Positions 43,891-53,109 of a stretch of DNA of 64,000 bases are shown here, one piece after another. The DNA lies in contig CAYRLG010000022.1 in the NCBI GenBank assembly GCA_964425195.1, positions 8,194 to 72,193 of the forward strand, read 5' to 3'. Source of the DNA: Desulfamplus sp964425195. GTDB lineage: Bacteria; Desulfobacterota; Desulfobacteria; Desulfobacterales; Desulfobacteraceae. Positions within the stretch are counted from its first letter, which is position 1. Every line of letters starts with the position of its first letter. Below the pieces are notes generated by a model. The model was not told the origin of the DNA. It did not search any database and worked only from the letters and a program-made list of their open reading frames with translations. A program made the translations under genes and the position numbers.

Positions 43891-44787
43891 ATGGACAACT
43901 ACAACTCATTACAAGACGAAAAAGAGCCGGATGATCTTATGAAAGAGAACATCCTTCGCAAAAATAAGAAAAAAATAGCTCAAAGTACAGATTTACCTGG
44001 CAAATCAATGCTAAAAAAAAGTGATTTGTCACTGGTTTTTATCGGTGCTGGTATTATTACATTAATTATTTTCTTTGTTTTTCTAAGACCATCAGATGAT
44101 GTAAAGGTAAATAGTGAAACAGCAGATATAGTTGAAGATACGACTCCTTCTATTGAGGAGACTGTAAAAACTCTTGAACAGAAACTCACTACACTTGAAG
44201 AGATGTTACAGTCAATTAACGCAAGTCAAGCTGCCATGGAAAATCAGCCAAATACTGGCTTGTCAGATATCAAACCTTATGTGGCAAGAATAGAGAGAGT
44301 TGAAACTGCATTATCTGTCAAATTCGATGTGCTGACAGCAAGAGTTGATAAGATGGATGATAAACTATCTGCTGTTATAAGAGATGTAGAAAAAAACAGT
44401 CGCATAGTTAATAATATTAAAAATTTGCCACCTCCAACTGTTAGAACCTCCAAACAGACAGAGAGTGTAGAAAATAAGCCCGTTATACACAAGAAAGATA
44501 AATCAGAAACTACTAACAAAGTAAGTGTGAAATCAGATGATAAAGGTACTGCTACAGTAAATAAAACAGCAGCAAATACTAAATCTGAGAGTGTATCATC
44601 ATCAACCAAACAGAAATCTCAAAGCGATACCAAGAGTGAAACTCTTTATCACACTGTTGCAAAAGGAGATACTCTTTATAACATAAGCAAAAGATACAAC
44701 ACAACGGTTGAACAGTTAAGGGCAATGAACAAAATGAGTTTACAAGATGCCATTGTAATTGGTGAAAAAATTATAGTAAAAAAATAA
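43891..44787 (+). CDS. Membrane-anchored coiled-coil LysM protein
   Basis: A 298-residue protein: a cytoplasmic basic N terminus, one membrane helix (about 48-68, LVFIGAGIITLIIFFVFL), a coiled coil (about 85-180), a low-complexity Lys/Thr/Ser linker (about 185-250) and a C-terminal LysM domain (YHTVAKGDTLYNISKRYNT). LysM binds peptidoglycan, so it would link the inner membrane to the wall. A strong terminator follows directly. The precise role is unknown. Confidence 0.85.
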   Translation: MDNYNSLQDEKEPDDLMKENILRKNKKKIAQSTDLPGKSMLKKSDLSLVFIGAGIITLIIFFVFLRPSDDVKVNSETADIVEDTTPSIEETVKTLEQKLTTLEEMLQSINASQAAMENQPNTGLSDIKPYVARIERVETALSVKFDVLTARVDKMDDKLSAVIRDVEKNSRIVNNIKNLPPPTVRTSKQTESVENKPVIHKKDKSETTNKVSVKSDDKGTATVNKTAANTKSESVSSSTKQKSQSDTKSETLYHTVAKGDTLYNISKRYNTTVEQLRAMNKMSLQDAIVIGEKIIVKK

Positions 44788-45105
44788 GTTAGGTTGTTTA
44801 TTTCAACATTTGGCAACTTTCTAAAAAGTTGCCAAATGTTATTTTTTCTTTTAACCTGACGTAATATACTGATCCGCTTTACTAACGTTTATAATATACA
44901 AAAACACTTTTCCCCATCTTTTTCTCTGATAATCAACTCATAAATTTCGCCATTAAGTGTCTCTTCATAAATTTACTATCTTAACTTGAAGAAATTATTA
45001 CATATATCAAAATCTCTTTTCGTCAAATCTACCTCTAATTTTTTAATGATCTTAGAGAATTAACTTATAAAGTGAGTAACAACTATTAACTTTTTAGGAG
45101 AAACA
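44788..45105. other. Intergenic region before the redox module
   Basis: About 320 bases. The first 65 hold the LysM-gene terminator. The remaining 250 are A+T-rich and must include the promoter of the redoxin gene, which has a TTTTAGGAG ribosome site. I see no RNA gene or coding segment. Confidence 0.6.
44805..44852 (+). terminator. Rho-independent terminator after the LysM gene
   Basis: A perfect 16-bp stem (44805-44820 with 44825-44840) around a four-base loop is followed by ATTTTTTCTTTT. It starts 18 bases after the LysM stop codon. Confidence 0.92.
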
Positions 45106-45675
45106 ATGTCATTAAAATATAGAAGATTAGTAAAAATAACTATCTTTGTATTACTATTTTCTCTTTTAGGAGGCGTATGGTCAAGTGCAGCACCACTAAA
45201 GATAGGTGACTCTATTTCAGCTCTTATTTTACCAGTGCCATACTCTCAAGCAGGAAAAATCGCTCTTGGACTTAATGTAGAAGCCTCCACTTTTACCATT
45301 TCTGATCTAAAAAGCGAGCTTATTCTTCTTGAAGTGATTGGCGTCTATTGTCCACAATGTTTCAAGCAAGCCCCCGGATTTAACAACCTATATGGACGTT
45401 TGAGTAAGGGAAAAATGCAGGGTAAAGTTGCCATGTTTGCTTTAGCAGCTGGTGGTACAGACGCAGAGATTGATCTGCTTACTAAAAGTGGTCAGTATAA
45501 ATTTCCCATTGTGAGTGATATGAAATATGAATCTCATAAAATTCTTGGTGAACCTAAAACTCCTTTTACTATAATATGTCGTCTTGATGGCACTATAATT
45601 TATACCCATCTTGGAATTATTGATGATATTGATAAATTCTACGGACAGATAAAAGGGTTTCTTAACAAGAGATGA
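45106..45675 (+). CDS. Exported thioredoxin-fold (redoxin/TlpA-like) protein
   Basis: A 189-residue protein with a signal peptide (about 1-28, basic start then VLLFSLLGGVWSSAA) and a thioredoxin-like domain. The redox site is Cys82-Pro-Gln-Cys85 (VYCPQCFKQAP), and the cis-proline is in KTPFTIIC. It should act in the periplasm as a thiol oxidoreductase. The next gene overlaps its stop by four bases (ATGA), so it is coupled to the GAF-rhodanese and MauE-like genes downstream. Confidence 0.87.
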   Translation: MSLKYRRLVKITIFVLLFSLLGGVWSSAAPLKIGDSISALILPVPYSQAGKIALGLNVEASTFTISDLKSELILLEVIGVYCPQCFKQAPGFNNLYGRLSKGKMQGKVAMFALAAGGTDAEIDLLTKSGQYKFPIVSDMKYESHKILGEPKTPFTIICRLDGTIIYTHLGIIDDIDKFYGQIKGFLNKR

Positions 45676-47333
45676 ATATGGACAACAACCTCCTAATTGC
45701 AGAGAGTTTTGAACGTAAAGATTATCACCTCTCTGTAATCAGGCAAGCATCTGCTGAACTTAGCAGCGTACGCCATCCGAAACAAATTTTAGAATCATTT
45801 TTGATGGCTGCTCAAGGTGGAGTTGGAGCTTTAGGAGGATTTGCATTTCTTACAGGAGGTAGCAATATTGGTGAGAAAAACATTGTTTGTAGAGGTATTG
45901 AAAATAAAGATGACTATATCGATACTCTTATAAATGAATTAGAAAAACATATTGATAGTAAATTGGCTATTTACCCTTTTTTCATTCAAAGCTCCATCTT
46001 TACAATTTTATTAGTATCTCCAATAGAAGATGGCAGGTTCGCCTTTATGGGGTTAATTAATGCGATTCACGGTAGAGAATATGATACCTATGATCGTCAA
46101 CTTCTGCTTAGTATAGCCTCTATTTTCCAGCTAAGTCTAAATTCTGCACTCTTCTCAACACGCGTAGAGCTTCTCAACTCCCAACTGCAAAAAAATAACA
46201 TTGAACTTGATCGTCAAGTGTTTCATCTTAATGCCTTACGCGAATTATCCTTAGAAATGGGTCAGGCAACTGATACTGACACTGTTCTTGCAGCATTTCT
46301 TCCAACACTTCTTGGAAGGTTTTCAAGGCATCAAGGAGTAGTGGTGGTGTACAACAGAGAGACTGGTATAATTCATATCAAAAGCATGGGAGTAGTGCCG
46401 CCTCCTCCTATCAATGACTCTTCAATGGTCGATCGTCTTCTGTTTCTATCTCTTGCAGGAGTGCAGAATAAACATATACACCCTTTACAGGTTGAGCCTC
46501 TTATTCAGATTGACCAACTCTCGTCCATAATTGAAGGATTTATTCCAGAAAGTGGATTTATGTTTTTAGTAAAAGAGCAGATGTACGGTCTTCTATTACT
46601 TGGTGCTCCTTTGGAAGATTGTAAACTTTCTGAACAAGAGCAAGAACTTCTTTTTGCATCTGTTACTCAATCTCTATTGCATATTAAAAATTCAGATTCA
46701 TTTTCCACAATTGTAAATTTAAACAGCGATCTCGCTAAACAAAATGAGGCACTTCGTAAAACAATTAGTGAATTGACCAACGCACAAAAACAGATTAGTA
46801 CACTTGAGGCCGCTGCAAAAAGAATAGCTCAAATTATTAATCGTAAGGCTGACAAGATTATGCAGTTGCGACCTCTCGACTTTGTTCTTATTATTGGAAT
46901 TAGTATAATAATTGGTCTTATATTTAATCTCCAAAGTCCAAAAGGAATTCCAATAATACCTATTCCAAGACCAGACTTGATAAAAACAATTTCTATAGAA
47001 GAGGCAAGAAATTTGATTACATCTGAATCTCTCTCTCCCATACTTATAGATGCAAGACCTCGTGAATTTTATGAGCTAAGTAATATTAAAGATTCTGTTA
47101 ATCTACCTCCATCGCTTTTTGATTCGATTTACCCAATAAATTTTGCAAACGAAGACCCTGAGCGTCCTCTTATAATTTATGGAAGAAGTTTCAGTCGTCT
47201 TTACGATGAAGAGGTTGCAAGAAAATTTGTTAGCTATGATCATGAGAATATTTATTTGGTTATTGAAGAGAATTTCGATCGTATTTATACTCTTGAATCA
47301 AGTACAGATAATATTAACAAGGAGATGAGGTGA
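45672..47333 (+). CDS. Tandem-GAF, transmembrane, degenerate rhodanese protein
   Basis: A 553-residue protein with an unusual layout. Two GAF-like regions (about 20-160 and 190-340) are followed by a coiled coil (about 345-390), one membrane helix (402-420, DFVLIIGISIIIGLIFNL) and a C-terminal rhodanese domain (about 438-545, ILIDARPREFYELSNIKDS). Basic residues before the helix put the GAF part in the cytoplasm and the rhodanese in the periplasm. The rhodanese active-site cysteine is replaced: the loop reads IIYGRSFSRLYDEE, with Gly504. It is coupled to both neighbours by overlapping stop and start codons. Confidence 0.8.
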   Translation: MNMDNNLLIAESFERKDYHLSVIRQASAELSSVRHPKQILESFLMAAQGGVGALGGFAFLTGGSNIGEKNIVCRGIENKDDYIDTLINELEKHIDSKLAIYPFFIQSSIFTILLVSPIEDGRFAFMGLINAIHGREYDTYDRQLLLSIASIFQLSLNSALFSTRVELLNSQLQKNNIELDRQVFHLNALRELSLEMGQATDTDTVLAAFLPTLLGRFSRHQGVVVVYNRETGIIHIKSMGVVPPPPINDSSMVDRLLFLSLAGVQNKHIHPLQVEPLIQIDQLSSIIEGFIPESGFMFLVKEQMYGLLLLGAPLEDCKLSEQEQELLFASVTQSLLHIKNSDSFSTIVNLNSDLAKQNEALRKTISELTNAQKQISTLEAAAKRIAQIINRKADKIMQLRPLDFVLIIGISIIIGLIFNLQSPKGIPIIPIPRPDLIKTISIEEARNLITSESLSPILIDARPREFYELSNIKDSVNLPPSLFDSIYPINFANEDPERPLIIYGRSFSRLYDEEVARKFVSYDHENIYLVIEENFDRIYTLESSTDNINKEMR

Positions 47334-47818
47334 TATTATTAGAGCGTATGCACCAAATTGGAATTAAACACCCATTTCTTGCATTAATTGTAAGGTTTTA
47401 CATAGGTGGGATATTTGTATATGCAAGTCTTCACAAGATAAACTTTCCAGCAGAATTTTCCGATAACATTGCATCATACCTTATAGTACCACACTGGCTT
47501 GTAAATCCTACCGCCGTATTGTTGCCCTGGATTGAACTAATAAGCGGGGTATGTATGATAACAGGTATTCGTGTCAGAGCATCAGCATCAATTATCTGTG
47601 GACTATTAGCCCTATTTACAATAGCTGTTATTATAGTTCTTATAAGAAAAACCCCAATCGACTGTGGTTGTTTTCAGAGTTTAGGCGACCCTGTATCATG
47701 GCTTACAGTTGGACGAGATATAATCTGGCTTACTATGGGGTTATATGTTTATAAGTATGATAGGCTTATCCATATTGACCGTCTATTCATGATTAAACCA
47801 GAAGAACTAAATCCATAA
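47330..47818 (+). CDS. MauE/DoxX-family redox-associated membrane protein
   Basis: A 162-residue membrane protein with about four helices. The GTG at 47330 (GTGA overlap with the previous stop, AAGGAG in front) is the start. The family motif IDCGCFQSLGDPVSWLTVGRD holds the Cys112/Cys114 pair (quoted in part: DCGCFQSLGDPVSW). MauE-type proteins pair with thioredoxin-fold partners in cofactor or disulfide maturation. With the upstream redoxin and GAF-rhodanese genes it forms a three-gene coupled unit. Confidence 0.87.
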   Translation: MILLERMHQIGIKHPFLALIVRFYIGGIFVYASLHKINFPAEFSDNIASYLIVPHWLVNPTAVLLPWIELISGVCMITGIRVRASASIICGLLALFTIAVIIVLIRKTPIDCGCFQSLGDPVSWLTVGRDIIWLTMGLYVYKYDRLIHIDRLFMIKPEELNP

Positions 47819-47892
47819 CCTTGGGAGAGCAGGCAAAGTTAATGAGTGGAGGACTCTAATGATAATGAGTAAAGTTATTTTAAAAAAGGATA

Positions 47893-47921
47893 TTGACCTT
47901 CACAAAAACTGTAAAGGTCAA
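47893..47921 (-). terminator. Hairpin between convergent MauE-like and purQ genes
   Basis: An 8-bp stem (ttgacctt at 47893-47900 with 47914-47921) with a 13-base loop. Read on the minus strand it is followed a few bases later by a T-run, so it would terminate the purL-purQ transcript. Confidence 0.55.
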
Positions 47922-47943
47922 TTAAACACATAAACGTAAAATA

Positions 47944-48828
47944 CTATATTTTTGAAGCCATGTAATTTACACCATTTACAAATATTTTCATACCATGCGT
48001 AATATCTGCACTAGATAATTTATCCTCTTTATCTGCTTTATTCGAGAGCCTTTTAAGCTGATCCGCCTTTCTTGTCCAATCTGGGTGGTTGGTATAGTGG
48101 TTGTATGCTTCAGGGTGGGGCATAAGCCCGAAAATATGACCCGAGGAATCACAGATGCCAGCAATTTCATAGACTGAACCATTAGGGTTTTCATCTGCAT
48201 ATCTTAAAACTACCTGATTGTTTGCAATAAGCTGCTCTACAATAGATTTTTCTGCCACAAATTTTCCCTGTGCATGGCGTATTGGAAGCTCAATAAACTT
48301 TTCAGATATTAACCCTTTTGTAAAGAGGCATGGACTATCAGGGTTAATAGTTAAATTTACCCACTGATCCCTAAAATTTCCGCAGTCATTCCAAGTTAAT
48401 GCAACTGAGCGGGTCTGATAATCTCTATTAATTCCGGGCAGAAGCCCAAGATTTACAAGCGTCTGAAATCCGTTGCAGATACCAATTACAAGTTTGCCGT
48501 CATTAACAAAAGATAAGATTTTATCGCCGATATGATTCTTTAATTTCAGAGCCTGGATTACGCCTGCACCATGATCATCGCCCCAGCTGAATCCTCCTCC
48601 AAATGCAAGAATATGAAAATCAGCGAGATCGACTTTACCACTGATAAGGCTGTTTATATGAACTCTATGAGCCTCTGCCCCGGCAGCTTCAAAAGCATAA
48701 GCTGTTTCAATGTCGCAGTTAAGCCCAAAGCCGGTAAGAATTAATGCTTTAACTCTTCTGTTATCAGCTTGATAATTTGTTGTTGTAATATTTCTGTTTG
48801 CCATGCTGTTAATACTCTGCTGTTTCAT
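47944..48828 (-). CDS. purQ: FGAM synthase, glutaminase subunit
   Basis: The glutamine amidotransferase half of phosphoribosylformylglycinamidine synthase, which passes ammonia to PurL in purine synthesis. The class I nucleophile is in LVIGICNGFQTLVNLG and the His/Glu pair in GLMPHPEAYNHYTN. The ATG at 48828 overlaps the purL stop (ATGA) and has GGGAGG in front, giving about 294 residues. That is longer than the Bacillus type and has extra polar residues at both ends. Confidence 0.95.
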   Translation of the reverse strand: MKQQSINSMANRNITTTNYQADNRRVKALILTGFGLNCDIETAYAFEAAGAEAHRVHINSLISGKVDLADFHILAFGGGFSWGDDHGAGVIQALKLKNHIGDKILSFVNDGKLVIGICNGFQTLVNLGLLPGINRDYQTRSVALTWNDCGNFRDQWVNLTINPDSPCLFTKGLISEKFIELPIRHAQGKFVAEKSIVEQLIANNQVVLRYADENPNGSVYEIAGICDSSGHIFGLMPHPEAYNHYTNHPDWTRKADQLKRLSNKADKEDKLSSADITHGMKIFVNGVNYMASKI

Positions 48829-51800
48829 ATCATACCTCCCATTGGAGATTTCCATGACTTTGTAAGTTTATCAACGCTAATCTCTGCGACGAGCTGCCCG
48901 CCGTTTTTAATAATAAGATTTGAGTGGGTATTTGTAACTTCTCCAACGCATCTGTACGCCATTCCCTTAAATAATTTTTCAAATATAGAGCGATTTTCAG
49001 GGGCTACAGTTACAATAAACCGACCAGCAGATTCAGAAAATAAGAGTGTTGAGTTATTTATATTGTTTATATTTTGAACATGGCAATACGAAGGAGTTGT
49101 GTCTATTTGATTATTCTTTTCATTATACTTATCTGTATTTTTATCAACAGGCACTTTGGATAGATCAATCTCAATCCCCATATTGCAGGCGATCGCACTT
49201 AGTGCAAAATGGACAGCAAGACCGCCTCTTCCAACTGCATGGGCAGAAGCTGCAATGCCAGAAGAGATTACCATCTCTAAAGCTCTGTAAACAACCTTGA
49301 AACGTTCAAAGTGGACTTGCGGGACATTTAAACCAATTTTGCCAAGAAGATCATAATATTCAGATGCTCCAAGCTCGTTTGAAGTTACACCTATAACATA
49401 AACAAGGTCTCCAGAGCATTTAGGGTCAAGGGTAACGCATTTAGTTGAATCCTCAACCACGCCGGTTACAGAAAACTGGACTGTCTCAAGAGCAGATACT
49501 TTAATGGATTCGCCATATTTTCCCTGAAGATATCCATCAACATACATGCTGTCCTTACCTGATAAAAGCGGAATGCTGTATGCAAGGCATGACTCTTTTA
49601 AAGCACGGCAAGCCCTTACAAGCTGGGCAGCCTTAAATTTCCCATCAGGATTCCGCAGAGGGTGGTATTGAATATCGGGCCAGCAGAAATTATCAACGCC
49701 GCCAATATGAGACATCGTTCCGCCGACTGCAATTATTCGTCTGACAGCCTCGTCAATTGTGCATGTCATCATGTGAAAAGCATCAATTTTTGAATACCAG
49801 GGAAACAGAGATTGCGAAAAGGCAAGCCCTTTATTAGATGAGAGAACCGGGCGGATAACAGAAGCATCTGAAGGAACATCTCTGTTAATTCCGACTAAAG
49901 GCTTTATTACGCTTCCGCCTTGAACCTCATGGTCATACTGCCTTGTTATCCACTCTTTTGAGCAGATATTTGGACGTGCCATCATATCGCATATAAGCCG
50001 GCTGTAATCACGAGGCTCTTTTAAGACTGGTTCTGTCAATCCACGCTCGGCAGGAGGAATCCAGATTGCATCAAACTCCCATTTTGGAAATCCTTTTTCA
50101 AGCAGATCTATATCAACCCAAGCGCAGGTTTTATCTTGGTATTTAATGTGCAGTTTTCCAGTGTCTGTATATCTGCCGATAACAGTGCTTTCAACCTCAT
50201 GCTCTTTTGAAAGCTCCATAAATCTGTCGATATTTTCAGGCTTAACAGCTATGGTCATACGCTCTTGAGATTCAGATACCCAAATCTCCCACATATCAAG
50301 ACCTTCGTATTTTAAAGGAACTTTATCAAGCCAAACCTCGCAGCCGTTGCTGATCTGTGCAGATTCGCCGACAGATGAGGATAACCCGCCGCCTCCATTG
50401 TCTGTAATAAAGCCAAACAGCCCCTCATCACGGGCAATCAGCAGAAAATCGTGCATCTTTTTTTGAGTATATGGGTCGCCAATTTGAACATGACCTGCTG
50501 GAGTATTTTCTGATAAAACCTCTGAAGATGCAGTAACGCCGTGAATGCCGTCTTTTCCAACACGTCCGCCGCTCATCACAATAAGCTCACCGGGTTCTGT
50601 CTTTTTCTCATGGCTTGGCTTTCCATTAATCTTTTTCGGCATAATTCCCAAAGCTGTAACAAACACAAGACTTTTTCCCATGTAGCCTTCGTTAAATAAT
50701 GTCTGACCAAATGTGGTTGGAACTCCGCTTTTATTGCCGCCATCTTTAACGCCTTCAATTACACCATCTAAGAGCCTTCGAGGGTGGAGAGCTGCCTTTA
50801 AAGGACCTGTGTAATCAATTGGTCCAACACAAAATCCATAACTGCCCATAATTAATCTTGAGCCAAGGCCGGTTCCCATTGGATCGCGGTAAACCCCTAC
50901 AATGCCAGTAATAGCACCGCCGTAAGCCTCCATATTAGAAGGAGAGTTATGTGTCTCACCTGTTATTACATAGTTGTTTTTGTCGTCAAATGAGCCGACT
51001 CCAGCATTATCCCACAGAACTGACACAACCCACTCTTTTTCATCTTTCAGCCTTAAAGTCGGCTCTTGGATATATTTTTTAAACAGGTTCTCTTCAATAA
51101 CTGTATCTCCTGTTAGAGGATCGTGATATCTGAAAACTCCCCTGAATGTGTTGTGGTTGCAGTGATCACTTCGAGATTGGGAGATATACTCTATCTCAAC
51201 ATCAGTTGGACCATCTGCTAATGATATCGGCTCTAAAGATGAGTTATTCGATTTTACTACCGAACTGTCTGTCTGAGATATCTCATCTATCTTGGCTCTT
51301 GATTTACGGACATCTTTATTTAAAAAGTAATCTCTGATAACAGGTATATCTCTTGGGTTTAGTGCTAAATTCCGTTCATTGCTTATCTGCTCAAGAGCTT
51401 CGTCAGATTCAATATTTAAAATTTGGAAAGAGGGTTGGTGGTTGAGCATAACCTTGGGTATTGAGAGAATTGATTCTCTTTTGTTCTCCCATTCAGTTTT
51501 TGAGAAAATTTTCCACTGCTGGATTATCGGGTTTGCAAGAAGCTCGCTTGCAATCTTTTCAACATCTTTATAAGTTAAACTCTTTCCAGTTAGACAGTAA
51601 CGCTTTGATGTATAAACTCCATCTCCATCTTTAAAATCTTTTTTAAGCAGATCACGGATTGCCTCAACGGCTGTGCTTGCGGCATTATCGCGAACGCCTG
51701 GTCTAAAGCCTACCCATATACACCAATCAAAAGCTATTTCCAATGGAGCATCAGAAGAAGATATCTGTATTACAGGGTTAGTTAAAATCTGATTCTGCAC

Positions 51801-51965
51801 AGCCTCAACATCTGACTTGGAGAACTCAGCATCAATGATTACAAGATTTATAGTACGCCCATCTTCAATATTGATATTAAAATATTCAAGAGCTTTCTTC
51901 TGCAGCCCCTTTGCCTCAGCGTCAATAAGTTCTGGTTTTAGAGCTGTTTCAATACAGGAGATCAT
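48825..51965 (-). CDS. purL: FGAM synthase, fused PurS-PurL type
   Basis: The synthase subunit of FGAM synthase, 1046 residues. It is intermediate between the small PurL (about 740) and the large fused enzyme (about 1300). The first 170 or so residues look like a PurS-type domain (LNINIEDGRT-like start and VGFRPGVRDNAASTAVEAI). The ATP-grasp-like synthase core shows SDHCNHNTF, THNSPSNMEAYGGAITG and DNGGGGLSSSVGESAQ. The glutaminase is the separate downstream PurQ. Polar insertions appear near SSVVKSNNSSLEP and in the last quarter (DKNTDKYNEKNNQ). Confidence 0.95.
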   Translation of the reverse strand: MISCIETALKPELIDAEAKGLQKKALEYFNINIEDGRTINLVIIDAEFSKSDVEAVQNQILTNPVIQISSSDAPLEIAFDWCIWVGFRPGVRDNAASTAVEAIRDLLKKDFKDGDGVYTSKRYCLTGKSLTYKDVEKIASELLANPIIQQWKIFSKTEWENKRESILSIPKVMLNHQPSFQILNIESDEALEQISNERNLALNPRDIPVIRDYFLNKDVRKSRAKIDEISQTDSSVVKSNNSSLEPISLADGPTDVEIEYISQSRSDHCNHNTFRGVFRYHDPLTGDTVIEENLFKKYIQEPTLRLKDEKEWVVSVLWDNAGVGSFDDKNNYVITGETHNSPSNMEAYGGAITGIVGVYRDPMGTGLGSRLIMGSYGFCVGPIDYTGPLKAALHPRRLLDGVIEGVKDGGNKSGVPTTFGQTLFNEGYMGKSLVFVTALGIMPKKINGKPSHEKKTEPGELIVMSGGRVGKDGIHGVTASSEVLSENTPAGHVQIGDPYTQKKMHDFLLIARDEGLFGFITDNGGGGLSSSVGESAQISNGCEVWLDKVPLKYEGLDMWEIWVSESQERMTIAVKPENIDRFMELSKEHEVESTVIGRYTDTGKLHIKYQDKTCAWVDIDLLEKGFPKWEFDAIWIPPAERGLTEPVLKEPRDYSRLICDMMARPNICSKEWITRQYDHEVQGGSVIKPLVGINRDVPSDASVIRPVLSSNKGLAFSQSLFPWYSKIDAFHMMTCTIDEAVRRIIAVGGTMSHIGGVDNFCWPDIQYHPLRNPDGKFKAAQLVRACRALKESCLAYSIPLLSGKDSMYVDGYLQGKYGESIKVSALETVQFSVTGVVEDSTKCVTLDPKCSGDLVYVIGVTSNELGASEYYDLLGKIGLNVPQVHFERFKVVYRALEMVISSGIAASAHAVGRGGLAVHFALSAIACNMGIEIDLSKVPVDKNTDKYNEKNNQIDTTPSYCHVQNINNINNSTLLFSESAGRFIVTVAPENRSIFEKLFKGMAYRCVGEVTNTHSNLIIKNGGQLVAEISVDKLTKSWKSPMGGMI

Positions 51966-51975
51966 AATTATTCAC

Positions 51976-53049
51976 CTATCCACCATTGAATATTCTTACA
52001 ATGTCATTATAAAAAACAAAGACCATTAGAGCGACTAAAAGAGCAATTCCCAACTGGTTTGCCTTTTCACGCACTTTTTCGCTTGTAGCTTTTCCAGTAA
52101 CTGCCTCTATGCCAAAAAAGAGAAGATGCCCACCATCAAGCACTGGCACAGGAAATAGATTTATTATGCCAAGGTTAATACTTAACATTGCAATAAAAAA
52201 GGCGAGGTTCATCATACCTTCCTTAGCCTGTTCCCCTGCCATCTGGGCAATCATAATAGGTCCTCCAAGCGTATCTGTGGAGACTGTTCCTTGAAAAATC
52301 TTTACTACTGATAAAATGGTAAGAGAAGATATCCTCCACGTCTGTTTTATACCTTCCGCGATTGCCTGAAAAGGATTTAAGGGAATATTTTCAACTGCAC
52401 CTGCCTTGGCAGAGATACCTATCATGTATTTTTTTTGTTCTTCACCAAAAATATTTTTTACAATTTTACTTTCCGGTTTTACCATAACAGATAGTAGTTC
52501 GTCACTTCTGGAAATAATAAGCTCAAGAGTATCACCTGCTCCATTGCCGATAATTTCAACCATATCATCCCATGATTCAACGCTCTTTCCCTGTACAGAT
52601 TTAACAATGTCATCTGGAAGGATTCCAGCAGCTTTTGCAGGTGTGTTATCTCCAACTGATCCAACTACGGGTCTGACGATATAGAGTCCTGAAAACAGGG
52701 CAATCACATAAAAAATGAGAAATGCAAGAAGAAAATTAAAAAAGGGACCAGCAGCAACAATAAGAGATTTCTGAAACAGCTTTTTATGAGTAAAAGATAG
52801 TGCAATATCAGTAGTTTCTACAGCCTCTTTAGGGTCTTCACCAACCATTTTAACGTATCCGCCAAGCGGTATAAGAGAGATGCAGTATTCTGTTAAGCCA
52901 AACTTTTTTTTGTAAATTTTAGGACCAAATCCTAATGAAAATGTCTCTACTCCTACGCCAAACAGGCGGGCAAATAAAAAATGTCCAAGTTCATGGACAA
53001 AAACAAGAATTCCAAGAACAACAATAAATGCAACTAATGAGTGGCTCAT
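51976..53049 (-). CDS. rseP: Site-2 protease RseP
   Basis: An intramembrane zinc metalloprotease (357 residues) that cuts membrane-bound regulators such as anti-sigma factors. The zinc site HELGH is in FVHELGHFLFARL within the first helix, and the third zinc ligand motif is LDGGHLLFF. One PDZ domain (about 115-200) lies between membrane segments; E. coli RseP has two. It follows dxr, closing the conserved rpsB to rseP run; purL starts ten bases downstream of it. Confidence 0.95.
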   Translation of the reverse strand: MSHSLVAFIVVLGILVFVHELGHFLFARLFGVGVETFSLGFGPKIYKKKFGLTEYCISLIPLGGYVKMVGEDPKEAVETTDIALSFTHKKLFQKSLIVAAGPFFNFLLAFLIFYVIALFSGLYIVRPVVGSVGDNTPAKAAGILPDDIVKSVQGKSVESWDDMVEIIGNGAGDTLELIISRSDELLSVMVKPESKIVKNIFGEEQKKYMIGISAKAGAVENIPLNPFQAIAEGIKQTWRISSLTILSVVKIFQGTVSTDTLGGPIMIAQMAGEQAKEGMMNLAFFIAMLSINLGIINLFPVPVLDGGHLLFFGIEAVTGKATSEKVREKANQLGIALLVALMVFVFYNDIVRIFNGG

Positions 53050-53109
53050 AATATTCCTTTACTTATACTTCAATCAGGCACAACCAGTTTTTTATATCTA
53101 AATAGAGAC

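Noticed and set aside
47859..47933. A 24-codon plus-strand ORF (starting MIMSKVILKK) with a GGAGG site after the MauE-like gene.
   Set aside because: It runs through the likely terminator hairpin of purQ and is too short to judge; no supporting feature.
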